The notes: a model not told the origin generated them from the letters alone. Shown: positions 1-6,857, numbered from the stretch's first letter. The stretch is 17,831 bases of DNA from Spirochaetaceae bacterium (GCA_031284645.1 JAITXS010000110.1:1-17831); one strand, 5' to 3'. Translations and numbers: made by a program.

Positions 1-12
1 TATACTAAAAAC

Positions 13-29
13 ACATCCTGTCAGGATGT
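13..29. repeat. short perfect inverted repeat
   Basis: ACATCCTG and CAGGATGT form a perfect 8-bp inverted repeat around one T. It could be the foot of a hairpin ending an upstream transcript, or an operator. No T-run follows, so a terminator reading is weak. There is no gene on its left inside the window to link it to. Confidence 0.4.
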
Positions 30-30
30 C

Positions 31-101
31 GCTTAAGTTTTCATGAGCTTAAGTTCGGCTAGATTTTTGTTCTTGGGCAACCACCCCTTTTCGGCTAGAT
101 T
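31..101. repeat. short direct repeats in intergenic DNA
   Basis: GCTTAAGTT occurs at 31-39 and 47-55, and TTCGGCTAGATT at 54-65 and 90-101. They are nested, local duplications in noncoding sequence just upstream of the first gene's promoter. I see no ORF, RNA gene or attC-like core in 1-123, so the left boundary of the first cassette is not visible. Confidence 0.4.
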
Positions 102-123
102 ATTTTTTAGGCAATGCGTAATC

Positions 124-152
124 TTGACACAAAAATTAAGAAACAATATTAT
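124..152 (+). promoter_or_regulatory. sigma-70 promoter of the first gene
   Basis: TTGACA at 124-129 is followed after exactly 17 bp by TATTAT at 147-152. This is a perfect -35 box and a 5/6 match to the -10 box. The predicted start is near 159, about 11 nt before the ATG at 170. It therefore points to 170, not 338, as the ancestral start of the downstream reading frame. The site is read directly from sequence; its activity is inferred. Confidence 0.6.
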
Positions 153-169
153 GAATATTGGATTGATAT

Positions 170-337
170 ATGAAAAAAATATGAATATATATTTTAATAT
201 CACTTACTATTTATAAAACCACGGCAGGTGAGATACCAAATAATTTTGATGGTGTTTGTGAAGAAATAATTATCAGCAACAATAAAGAATATATAGAAAA
301 CAATATTGAGAATTCTTGGGAAGCAATTGTAGATATA
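170..337 (+). pseudogene. 5' part of the first gene, separated by an in-frame TGA
   Basis: ATG at 170 opens in the same frame as the 338-823 ORF and reads MKKI, then TGA at 182-184, then an uninterrupted run of about 50 codons into that ORF. If the TGA is read as tryptophan (TGG), the N-terminus becomes MKKIWIYILISLTIYKTTAG. That is a lysine-rich start plus a hydrophobic stretch, which looks like a signal peptide. The adjacent promoter fits this start. A one-base indel in the A-run does not rescue the frame, because both alternative frames close quickly, so a substitution is the simplest cause. Readthrough or a sequencing error are the alternatives. Confidence 0.55.
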
Positions 338-823
338 TTGTTCAAAAATAATGTATCAGGAAATGAAATCTATTATACTGGATCATATTATAGGGGCAAT
401 GGATGTTTTTGGATAAAAAATAATGGAACAAAACAAATTGTGTTGGAAACTTATATTAGATATGGACCTACAATAAGATGGCATAGTGAAAATATAGCTG
501 AAATATTTATTCCAACAGGGTCGCCATTTCGACATTCATATTTTTTTGATTTTTTAGATAATAAAATATCTGATGCATATATGTTTCCAATATACCTTGA
601 TCCTGAAAAGAATCTTGTAATACTCATTAATGAAGGTTGTTTAGACGTTTATGATTTTAAGAATAATATGTTTATAAGACGGTATACATTTGACGAAGAT
701 ACAAGGGTATTAAATTTATTAGTATTTGGAAGTTACAAAATAAAAATTGAAAATAATAAATTATATTTTACTTACGAAGAAAATTTTGATGATACAAAAG
801 GAATTTATATTTTTGATTATTGA
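338..823 (+). CDS. hypothetical protein in an integron-like cassette, probably missing its N-terminus
   Basis: I do not recognise this protein. The open part is 161 codons from a TTG at 338, but the frame is open back to a TGA at 182. The TTG has no good Shine-Dalgarno sequence and is likely not the natural start. The sequence is rich in Asn, Ile, Tyr and Lys. It is strikingly AT-rich compared with the housekeeping genes to the right, which suggests foreign origin. With the lost 5' end the ancestral product would be about 217 residues with a putative signal peptide, so a secreted or periplasmic protein is possible. Alternating aromatic and polar residues with several Tyr/Phe-rich strands suggest a beta-rich fold. 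An attC-like site starts 28 nt after the stop. Expression of the remaining frame is doubtful. Confidence 0.6.
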   Translation: MFKNNVSGNEIYYTGSYYRGNGCFWIKNNGTKQIVLETYIRYGPTIRWHSENIAEIFIPTGSPFRHSYFFDFLDNKISDAYMFPIYLDPEKNLVILINEGCLDVYDFKNNMFIRRYTFDEDTRVLNLLVFGSYKIKIENNKLYFTYEENFDDTKGIYIFDY

Positions 824-850
824 GAAAATAAAAAAAACAGCCCAAACTTC

Positions 851-974
851 GCATAACCGGCTTACGCTTCGCCGCAGTAGGCGCTCGGGTGCGCCACATC
901 CGTGCGGCGCAAAATGCTACGGATTTTTTTATTGAGCCATAAAAAAATCCGTGTGCAGCCGGAACGTTATGTGC
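851..974 (+). other. putative integron attC recombination site
   Basis: The outer arms CATAAC (852-857) and GTTATG (966-971) are inverted copies of each other, as the R'' and R' boxes of attC sites are. Just inside lie CCGGC (857-861) and GCCGG (958-962), which pair like the L boxes, with three or four unpaired bases on the 3' side. Between them are nested GC-rich arms (GGCGC 880-884, GCGCC 891-895, GGCGC 906-910) and a long hairpin. At about 124 bp it is within the known attC size range, and it lies 28 nt behind an ORF in the expected orientation. GTTATGT does not fit the strict GTTRRRY box. I infer attC from structure and position; there is no integrase in the window. Confidence 0.55.
919..952. 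repeat. 14-bp perfect hairpin inside the attC-like site
   Basis: The arm at 919-932 and its exact reverse complement at 939-952 surround the loop TGAGCC. The arms contain seven A/T pairs in a row (ACGGAT followed by T-run and AT). It would form the apical stem of a folded attC strand. It could also stop transcription at the end of the first gene, although the T-run is within the stem and not after it. Confidence 0.6.
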
Positions 975-1060
975 CATTTTTTGCGCCCAATGCCGTTTAA
1001 CCGTGATAAAGGAGGTAGATTTTCAAGGACGCAATAAAAAACCTGAGTTGATCAGGAACA

Positions 1061-1078
1061 CTGCACATCTATGTGCAG
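1061..1078. promoter_or_regulatory. 18-bp palindrome upstream of the DUF975 gene
   Basis: CTGCACAT and ATGTGCAG are perfect 8-bp inverted arms separated by CT. The palindrome sits where a -35 element would be for the -10-like TATATA at 1091-1096, and that box has no recognisable -35. It may be an operator or activator site, or an RNA hairpin in the leader. A second small hairpin (CCTGA 1042-1046, TCAGG 1052-1056) lies just upstream. Confidence 0.35.
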
Positions 1079-1113
1079 GAAAATAAATTTTATATAAAAC
1101 AGGAGAGAAAATT

Positions 1114-1827
1114 ATGGATCAAGAAACTAACGGAACAGGAAAAAACGCATATGCGCCGCCGGTATATCCGACTTCGCCAATAAATTCTGTATCAATAATG
1201 TCAAATAAAGAATTGCGTGCCCGCACCAGAGAACAGCTTCATGGTGTATGGAAAAAGATGGCATTTGCCTTTTTAGTTGTATTTCTGGTACACATACCGT
1301 TTTATGCCAGTATTGCTTTAAATCAACTACACCCTGATGTTACTGCATTTATTATACTCCATGCAGTATTATACATTACATCAATAGTTATCGCCGGACC
1401 GTTTTATTTAGGATTTGCAGGGTATTTTTTGAAACGAATACGCGGAGAAGATATTTTTATAAAAAATATATTTGATGGGTTCAAACAATTTTGGCGCGGT
1501 TTTGTATTGATGCTACTAACATCCATATTTATACTTTTATGGATGTTATTATTATTTGTGCCAGGTATTATTAAAAGCTTTTCATATTCAATGGTATTTT
1601 TTATCTTACACGATAATCCTGAAATGAAACCAAATCAGGCATTAAAAGAAAGTTGCCGAATGATGAAGGGCTATAAATGGAAATTATTTTGTTTAGAGTT
1701 TAGCTTTATTGGTTGGGGTTTATTGGGAATATTAACATTAGGTGTAGGATATTTTTGGCTTTGCCCGTATATGTATATGAGTATTGCAAATTTTTATGAA
1801 AATCTAAAAGCAAGTCGAAAAAACTAA
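1114..1827 (+). CDS. DUF975-family integral membrane protein
   Basis: The 237-residue protein has a polar, Pro-rich N-terminus (residues 1-48) followed by several hydrophobic helices, roughly 48-70, 76-106, 126-166 and 192-226. A DUF975-like middle has a GIIKSFSYSM turn and the motif NQALKESCRMMKGYKWKLF, and the protein ends with IANFYENLK. This order (helices, then ALKES.MMKGYK, then a last helix and ANFYE) is what I know of DUF975 proteins, whose function is not established. The start is well supported: AGGAGA at 1101-1106 lies 7 nt before the ATG. It is on the plus strand between two attC-like segments, so it appears to be a second cassette. It probably acts in the cytoplasmic membrane. 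Family assignment is from memory of the pattern. Confidence 0.8.
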   Translation: MDQETNGTGKNAYAPPVYPTSPINSVSIMSNKELRARTREQLHGVWKKMAFAFLVVFLVHIPFYASIALNQLHPDVTAFIILHAVLYITSIVIAGPFYLGFAGYFLKRIRGEDIFIKNIFDGFKQFWRGFVLMLLTSIFILLWMLLLFVPGIIKSFSYSMVFFILHDNPEMKPNQALKESCRMMKGYKWKLFCLEFSFIGWGLLGILTLGVGYFWLCPYMYMSIANFYENLKASRKN

Positions 1828-1842
1828 ATATTTATCATATTA

Positions 1843-1890
1843 GGCGGGTCGTATACAGCCGGAACGTTAAATGCAAGTTTTTATACCGCC
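1843..1890 (+). other. attC-like half-site at the end of the second cassette
   Basis: CAGCCGGAACGTTAAATGCA at 1856-1875 repeats the 3' core of the attC-like site at 956-975 (CAGCCGGAACGTTATGTGCC), differing only at the end. A matching 5' core (a GTTAAAT complement next to CCGGC) is not visible after the ORF stop at 1827. The site therefore looks truncated or degenerate, as might be expected for the last cassette of an array. Imperfect arms GGCGG...TATA and TATACCGCC flank it (1843-1855 and 1882-1890). Confidence 0.45.
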
Positions 1891-1931
1891 GCAATTATTG
1901 TCGCGAGTAATAAATGAAAATTACCGGAACA

Positions 1932-2828
1932 CTAGGCGACATAACTTTGCAAAACGCGCTTGCGTTCCGGTTCTTGAAGGTGCTTGAGCGCTTTTTTTTC
2001 GATTTGGCGTATTCTCTCTTTTGTCAAATGCAAGCGATCACCGATCTCCCGCAGAGGCATCTTGGAACCGTTTTCAAGGCCGTATCTACAACGAATCACC
2101 ATAGCCTCTCTTTTGTCCAAGGCGTTCAACGCCGACTCAATATCCTCCCGCATCGCTTTTTTTTCGGCAAAATCATAAGGAGTCGGGAACAACTTGTCCT
2201 GAATCGTTTCCCCCAAAACAATAAGGGAATCACTGCTCTTGGAAACCGGCGTATCAAGGGAAATCATCTCCCGACTCATATTGATGAGGTCTGAAACAAG
2301 CGTTTCGCGCATATCAAGCATCAGTGCAACTTCCCTTATTTCATTTTCCCGCGAAAAAGAGTCCTGAATTTCCTTTCTCGCGCGTTCAATTCTTGAAAGT
2401 TCCCCGGCGCGGTTCATGGGAAGGCGTATCATTCCTGATTTTTCGTAAATAGCCTTTAAAATAGACTGCTTGATCCACCATACGGCATAGGAAATAAAGT
2501 GATATCCCTTATTCACGTCATAGCGCTCAACAGCGCTAATCAAACCGATATTTCCCTCGCTGATAAGATCCGACAAGGGCAGACCGTTTCCCTTGTACCG
2601 TTTCGCAATATTGATAACAAAACGAAGATTCGAGTTGACCAATGTATCAAATGCATTTTTATCCCCGACAGCGACAAGTCGTGCACAGCGCTCTTCCTCT
2701 TCCCGTGTTAAAAGCGGTATCTTGCGAATCTCATTGATGTATATTGAAAGAATATCCTCACCGTTATCTCGGCTGTGGTTTTCAATGGTCTTGCTTTTCA
2801 TTTTGGCCGGTTTGTTTGATGTTCGCAT
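1932..2828 (-). CDS. RNA polymerase sigma factor, RpoD/SigA-like group 2
   Basis: This sigma-70 family factor directs RNA polymerase to promoters. Region 1.2 (about residues 25-45), region 2 with the core-binding LVNSNLRFVINIAKRY stretch, region 2.4 YAVWWIKQSI (about 114-123), region 3 and the region 4.2 helix-turn-helix LREIGDRLHLTKERIRQIE are all present. With about 298 residues it lacks the long region 1.1 of a primary RpoD (usually near 600 residues in treponemes), so I call it an alternative group-2 factor and give no symbol. The ATG at 2828 is chosen over a GTG at 2849 because GAGGAG lies 9 nt before it and the GTG falls inside a hairpin. It is transcribed towards the cassettes, from a consensus promoter about 275 nt upstream. 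Confidence 0.9.
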   Translation of the reverse strand: MRTSNKPAKMKSKTIENHSRDNGEDILSIYINEIRKIPLLTREEEERCARLVAVGDKNAFDTLVNSNLRFVINIAKRYKGNGLPLSDLISEGNIGLISAVERYDVNKGYHFISYAVWWIKQSILKAIYEKSGMIRLPMNRAGELSRIERARKEIQDSFSRENEIREVALMLDMRETLVSDLINMSREMISLDTPVSKSSDSLIVLGETIQDKLFPTPYDFAEKKAMREDIESALNALDKREAMVIRCRYGLENGSKMPLREIGDRLHLTKERIRQIEKKALKHLQEPERKRVLQSYVA

Positions 2829-2843
2829 GATGGTATTCTCCTC

Positions 2844-2865
2844 GCCCACAAAGCAAACTGTGGGC
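2844..2865 (-). promoter_or_regulatory. hairpin just before the sigma-factor ribosome binding site
   Basis: On the minus strand GCCCACA and TGTGGGC form a perfect 7-bp stem with an 8-nt loop. The stem ends directly before GAGGAG, the Shine-Dalgarno sequence of the sigma-factor gene. In the mRNA this hairpin could keep the site exposed, or block ribosome entry if extended. The out-of-use GTG start at 2849 lies inside the 3' arm. Confidence 0.5.
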
Positions 2866-2950
2866 CCCCCAGAGGGTTCAGCAATTTGATATGCTCAGCC
2901 AGCCGATATACAAGCGGCAAACGACATGAACAAAGTACGCAAGGCAATTT

Positions 2951-2994
2951 TCAGGCGTGATTACTTTACGTGTATCAGCTTACAGCGCCTGATA
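2951..2994 (-). promoter_or_regulatory. alternative stems in the sigma-factor leader
   Basis: TCAGGCG/CGCCTGA (2951-2957 with 2986-2992) and TATCAG/CTGATA (2973-2978 with 2989-2994) are both perfect inverted repeats. They share bases 2989-2992, so only one stem can form at a time. Such competing stems are typical of attenuators and riboregulators. I do not recognise a known riboswitch class in this leader. The stems are seen in sequence; switching is inferred. Confidence 0.35.
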
Positions 2995-3109
2995 GGGTCA
3001 CGGGAAATTCGGGCTGTAAAGGGTCGGCCCATCATCTCTTTTTCTCCAAGTCGTATACACGGGCGTTTCTTTTTGATACTCCCGGGCTCCTTGACTTGTC
3101 ACGTGTTAC

Positions 3110-3138
3110 ATTATATCATCTATGATAATTTTTGTCAA
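3110..3138 (-). promoter_or_regulatory. perfect-consensus promoter of the sigma-factor gene
   Basis: On the minus strand TTGACA (3133-3138) is followed after exactly 17 bp by TATAAT (3110-3115). Both boxes match the sigma-70 consensus fully. Transcription would start near 3103 and leave a leader of about 275 nt before the ATG at 2828. A spurious plus-strand ORF runs through this stretch and is not believed. Confidence 0.75.
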
Positions 3139-3458
3139 ATTAATTTGGGGGGATTCCGGTGTAGATGCATTAAAAACTTCTAACTCCTTATGTGGTAAAG
3201 AATTAACATGATACACGCGGAAGATTTATTTCTTGTAACTTATTATAATATAACAAGTTATCTATTTAATAAAATCGTCCTATGATTGATTTGAGTATTA
3301 AAAATTTTTTACGGATTACAGGTTTGTCATTATTATCCGGAAGGGAGAGCTTTTCACGAAAGGACTGAATCAAGCTGCGGTGAAGATAGTGAATCATTAT
3401 TAATCATATAAAAATCCGTTCTATACGTGTGCGAAAAAATAGCTTAAAAAATGCCGGA
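3139..3458. other. AT-rich intergenic region without a recognised gene
   Basis: This stretch lies between the sigma-factor promoter and the end of the minus-strand operon. I find no supported ORF, tRNA or known small RNA. It holds an imperfect inverted repeat (TAACTT and AAGTTA around 3235-3260), minus-strand TATAAT-like sequence near 3245-3250 without a good -35 box, and T-runs after the operon's last stop at 3459. No stable hairpin precedes those T-runs, so a factor-independent terminator is not convincing. Confidence 0.4.
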
Positions 3459-3995
3459 CTATTCTACCTTTACCCTGAAACTCGTTGTATGAGTACCGGC
3501 TTGGAGAAAAAATACCAATTTCTGAGAGTCAAAGGGTATCTTCCAACGGAATTCTTCTTTTTCCGCCGCGGTGAACACAATGGTGTAGTTATGAAACTTT
3601 GCTTTGCCGTCGTTCCCCACCGGATTATCCGCCGGGGAAACGCTTGCCGTAACGATACCGGTAAATGCGTTTTTTTTATTGGATTGTTTTTTTAATACAA
3701 CAAAACATGAGCTATCGTTGCCGCGAATTGAGCTTATCGTAATACTGTTTCCGTCGAGTGTGGTTTGATTTTCAGGAAGAAGATAGGTCATAAATAAGAT
3801 CATCAGACACATCACTATAATAACAGTAAAAAGCGCAGCTTTTGGTTTTGAATCGGTCAGCGATGAAAGAAGCGTTTTTTTCGGGTGGGGGGGATTCTCG
3901 TAAAGCGCACGTACCTGCGGGCTTGCCTTTTCTATGCGTTCCGCACGATTGTAATAGTAATGCAGACCCTTTTCCGGAATTTTGTGCTCGTCCAT
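3459..3995 (-). CDS. small single-pass membrane protein of unknown function
   Basis: I do not recognise a family for this 178-residue protein. It has a charged N-terminal part (residues 1-50, Lys-, Glu- and Pro-rich), one strongly hydrophobic helix at about 53-73, and a C-terminal domain of about 100 residues. The N-terminus carries no cleavable signal, so it is probably anchored with the C-terminal domain outside the cytoplasm. That domain has a beta-like pattern (DGNSITISSI, CFVVLKK, NYTIVFTAAEKEEFRWKIP). It starts 2 nt after the stop of the lipoprotein gene upstream, and a GAAGAG element in that gene's last codons can serve as ribosome binding site. The spacing implies co-translation and a shared envelope role. 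It is the last gene of the operon. Confidence 0.75.
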   Translation of the reverse strand: MDEHKIPEKGLHYYYNRAERIEKASPQVRALYENPPHPKKTLLSSLTDSKPKAALFTVIIVMCLMILFMTYLLPENQTTLDGNSITISSIRGNDSSCFVVLKKQSNKKNAFTGIVTASVSPADNPVGNDGKAKFHNYTIVFTAAEKEEFRWKIPFDSQKLVFFLQAGTHTTSFRVKVE

Positions 3996-3997
3996 TA

Positions 3998-5251
3998 TTA
4001 CATCTCTTCGGCAAGTTTATCCGTACGCCACCATACTAATTTTACCCGAAAATTATCGGCAAGAAGGGCTGATAACACGCCCTCTTCGGATACATTAAAC
4101 GTAAAAAACTGAAGCTCATCGGCCTGTGCTTTAATAACGCCGCGGCGCTGTTTATTCGGGTCTTCAGTGTTAAGAATTAAAATTGAAAAACCATCTTCAA
4201 CAGGGGAATAAAAAAAGAGTTTACCCCCCCTCATTGCTCCGAACATTGAATATAAAAGATTTTCGCTTACACGTTTGCCGTTTTCCGTATGTATTGATTC
4301 GAAAAAAGGAATCTCCGTGTGACTAATATACTCGCCGCTCTCCAAATCAACGCTCCACAGATATGAGCTATCAGGCTCAATACCGGCGGCCGTATTGATA
4401 GCTGCGTCAAAAATTTCATGGTAATAATCTATTTTTATATAAATCCTTGCGGTATCCGGAGATACCGCGATACCGTCCAGGGAGGGCAAGACCCCCTCTC
4501 TGTTTTCGGGTACAGGCAGCCTGTCATTGCTGAATCGTATTTCCGATAATTGGTTCCCGTTTGCATCGTACGTGTAAACGATCCTTCCTTTCGGTACGCG
4601 GCAAATAACAAGCAATTGGTCGTTTTGAGTTACGGCTAAATTTTCTATAAGGGTAAAAGGCGTCCCGCCCGGCCCTTCCTGACCTAAATATTCGATAAAG
4701 CGGCCTGAACTGTCAAAATGTAAAACGATTCTATCCATGATAGCTTTTTCCGTTTTATTGTAACTATGCCGTTCATCGGGCAGGGTATCAACAACAAAAA
4801 TATTTTTCCGTGAATCCACGGCAATATGCGAAGGGTATTGTAATGGCCACGGGTTTGCCCAGCGTGTTTCAATTCCTTCGCTTTTTGGTTTAAGCGTTAC
4901 CGGCGGCGGATTTGTTTCTTCGTTATAAATCATAAACAAGAGGTCGCCGTAAGAATTATAGCGGACAATTTTTTGTCCGTTGCCGTTTGCGATATAAAAC
5001 TGCCCGTCTCTCATGGTAAGTCCGGTAGGATCCTGACTGCGCCTTCCCTCAAGATTAAATAAATCCAGATCCCCCTCAATTCTGCCTATATCAAAAAAAG
5101 CCAAGTCCTGGCGCTCAATTGAGCGAGTCTCTGTATTGGAACAGGCGCTCGTTATACAAAAAAACGCTAAAAAAATTATCGAAAAAACAAGGCCGGCAAA
5201 CACCTTTATAGAGATTTTCCGTTTTTGGTACTTACCTTTCGTGAAGTTCAA
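3998..5251 (-). CDS. putative lipoprotein with beta-propeller (NHL-like) repeats
   Basis: The 417-residue protein begins with a basic stretch (KGKYQKRKISIK), a hydrophobic helix at about 17-36 and ITSAC, with Cys37 as the likely lipidation site. Position -3 is Thr, which the relaxed spirochaete lipobox tolerates. The rest shows repeated blade-like segments such as GLTMRDGQFYIANGNGQKIV, HIAVDSRKNIFVVDT, NLAVTQNDQLLVICR and GIAVSPDTARIYIKI. This is typical of NHL or six-bladed propellers, which usually bind ligands or proteins. No catalytic site is evident. The likely start is a TTG at 5251 lying inside the end of the GH57 gene (20-nt overlap), with only a weak purine-rich element before it, so translational coupling is probable. 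A GTG about 15 codons later is a less likely alternative start. Probable location: periplasm or outer membrane. Confidence 0.8.
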   Translation of the reverse strand: MNFTKGKYQKRKISIKVFAGLVFSIIFLAFFCITSACSNTETRSIERQDLAFFDIGRIEGDLDLFNLEGRRSQDPTGLTMRDGQFYIANGNGQKIVRYNSYGDLLFMIYNEETNPPPVTLKPKSEGIETRWANPWPLQYPSHIAVDSRKNIFVVDTLPDERHSYNKTEKAIMDRIVLHFDSSGRFIEYLGQEGPGGTPFTLIENLAVTQNDQLLVICRVPKGRIVYTYDANGNQLSEIRFSNDRLPVPENREGVLPSLDGIAVSPDTARIYIKIDYYHEIFDAAINTAAGIEPDSSYLWSVDLESGEYISHTEIPFFESIHTENGKRVSENLLYSMFGAMRGGKLFFYSPVEDGFSILILNTEDPNKQRRGVIKAQADELQFFTFNVSEEGVLSALLADNFRVKLVWWRTDKLAEEM

Positions 5252-6857
5252 CTTTCTTTTTCCTTCTAAACAGGCGGTAATTTATTTCGGGAAATACATT
5301 GTTTTTTTGTTCAAGATCGGTCAGAAACAAAACCGAAAGCCGACTGTTTCCTAAAGCTTCGTATAATGTGGTAAAATTACGTATATGCCTTTTTAGTGTG
5401 TCCCGAGCATAGCAACACCATTCGTTTGGAATATTCTGCTCGCTATTAGCGCAGAGCTTAACTAATTCTGCATCCGTTGCTAAAAGGATTTCCCGTGCGG
5501 CCTGGTTTAAAATACGCTCCCGAATGCCGCTTTCCTCATCAAAGCGTTCCGAAAGCTCAATCATTCGTACAATCGCACGTAATAAGTGCCGGTATATCCA
5601 GTTGTTAGACGAATCAAAGTATGCTTCTGCGTAACCGTTATATCCTGACGATGAATATTCAGGGGCAATAAGCTGGAAATCACTGGTCTTTTCCTGATAG
5701 AGGTAAGCGGAAGGCGTGATAAATTCGATTTCAGGGTAAGATATACCTTGCCTTATCACTTCCTCAATAAAAGTCCAGCCTTCATACCAGAAACGTCCAA
5801 AATATTTAAACGGGAACACAGAGAGGCTTATGGCTTTTTTATGCATGATGTTTTGAGCTTCCGAGAGGCTTTTAATCCTGTTTGACAAAAACGTTCCGGC
5901 TGCTTTTTTCGCGGCATCTCGTGCCTGTTCAATATTGTATATTTCTTTAGATTCTCCCTGTGTATAATACTTATAACCTGTCTCAAGGCGAATCCCCTCG
6001 ACCGACAAAAAATTAATGACATTATGCAGGGGCAGATCAAAACCGGCATCATCAAAATAAGAACGGAACAACTTGTTATGCGCAAAGCCGCTTTCCTTGT
6101 TCATAACATCCTGATATGCATAAAAATCTTTTACTAAAAGGCATAATCCGTTTTTCGTTTTTAGCGGATAAAATGATCCGGTTTCCGGAACCGGACGAGA
6201 AAGCAGGGCGGCGTGAGTATCAATAATCGTCCATTCGAATTGATGCGAACGTAAAATCCGGTCTAAATTTTCACAATACGCCAATTCCGGCAGCCAAAAT
6301 CCCTGAGAGGAATCCTTGAAAAAAGCCTTATGCGAAGCCGCCGCCGTTTCAATTTGCGCGTCAATTGCGGAAGGATAATTGATATAAAACGGGAGGTAGG
6401 CGTTCATTGCCGCCGTCATCATCAATTCCAGTCTTCCTTTTTGGGCATGGGCCGACAAAACATTCGGAATATTTTTTTGATAACGCTCGGTAAAAAGCGT
6501 ACGTGTTTCACACGCACGTTGATAATAATGCTGCGCCAGGACGAGTATTTCAGGCGTATCCCTTCGACGGTCAATTTCTTTTTCGCCAAAGATGATTTGA
6601 TTATTAAGATAATCAAGGTAGCGGCTGATAACAAGCTCATCTCTTAAAAGCTGACAAAGGATAGGCGATACAACCAGTGTTATGTGCGAGGGAATGTGCT
6701 CCGCCTCAAACCTGTCAAGCATTTCAAGGAACGGTATAAAAGAGAGTGAAAGCGTTTCAAAAAAAGGCATTTCTTCATAGACAAAACGGCTTTCACTTTC
6801 CCTGACAAAAGGCAGGTTTGCGTGAAAAACAAAAGAAATAACGTTTTTTTCACTCAT
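5232..6857 (-). CDS. glycoside hydrolase family 57 protein, branching-enzyme-like, possibly inactive
   Basis: The about 541-residue protein has the layout of GH57 1,4-alpha-glucan branching enzymes of the AmyC/TK1436 type, including the DUF1957-like C-terminal region. Region 1 reads HANLPFV (family HAHLPYV). Region 2 reads TAAMNAYLP, with Asn in place of the usual His. Region 3, GFWLPELAY, keeps the nucleophile Glu (about residue 191). Region 4 reads PFKYFGRFWYEG where the family has D-x-x-L-F-G-H-W-W-x-E-G, so the acid/base Asp appears to be Pro (about residue 349) and the following His is Arg. Loss of the Asp suggests a non-catalytic carbohydrate-binding role. ATG at 6857 is preferred over a TTG at 6902 because family members begin shortly before the HAHLP motif. 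The ATG overlaps the stop of a 17-codon ORF. Confidence 0.85.
   Translation of the reverse strand: MSEKNVISFVFHANLPFVRESESRFVYEEMPFFETLSLSFIPFLEMLDRFEAEHIPSHITLVVSPILCQLLRDELVISRYLDYLNNQIIFGEKEIDRRRDTPEILVLAQHYYQRACETRTLFTERYQKNIPNVLSAHAQKGRLELMMTAAMNAYLPFYINYPSAIDAQIETAAASHKAFFKDSSQGFWLPELAYCENLDRILRSHQFEWTIIDTHAALLSRPVPETGSFYPLKTKNGLCLLVKDFYAYQDVMNKESGFAHNKLFRSYFDDAGFDLPLHNVINFLSVEGIRLETGYKYYTQGESKEIYNIEQARDAAKKAAGTFLSNRIKSLSEAQNIMHKKAISLSVFPFKYFGRFWYEGWTFIEEVIRQGISYPEIEFITPSAYLYQEKTSDFQLIAPEYSSSGYNGYAEAYFDSSNNWIYRHLLRAIVRMIELSERFDEESGIRERILNQAAREILLATDAELVKLCANSEQNIPNEWCCYARDTLKRHIRNFTTLYEALGNSRLSVLFLTDLEQKNNVFPEINYRLFRRKKKVELHER

Noticed and set aside
768..977. Minus-strand ORF of 69 codons, and the plus-strand ORF at 747-935
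   Set aside because: Both cross the attC-like palindromes, whose folding symmetry leaves frames open by chance; no start signals are seen.
1008..1020. Strong Shine-Dalgarno-like AAAGGAGG before the DUF975 gene
   Set aside because: No ATG, GTG or TTG follows at a suitable distance; a later TTG at 1048 gives only 12 codons. The DUF975 start has its own site at 1101-1106.
2829..3110. SRP RNA, 6S RNA, RNase P or tmRNA in the sigma-factor leader
   Set aside because: None of their conserved cores (for example GGAAGCAGC of SRP RNA or GAGGAAAGTCC of RNase P) is present.
2926..3183. Plus-strand ORF of 85 codons
   Set aside because: It runs antisense through the consensus promoter and leader of the sigma-factor gene, has no ribosome binding site and resembles nothing known.
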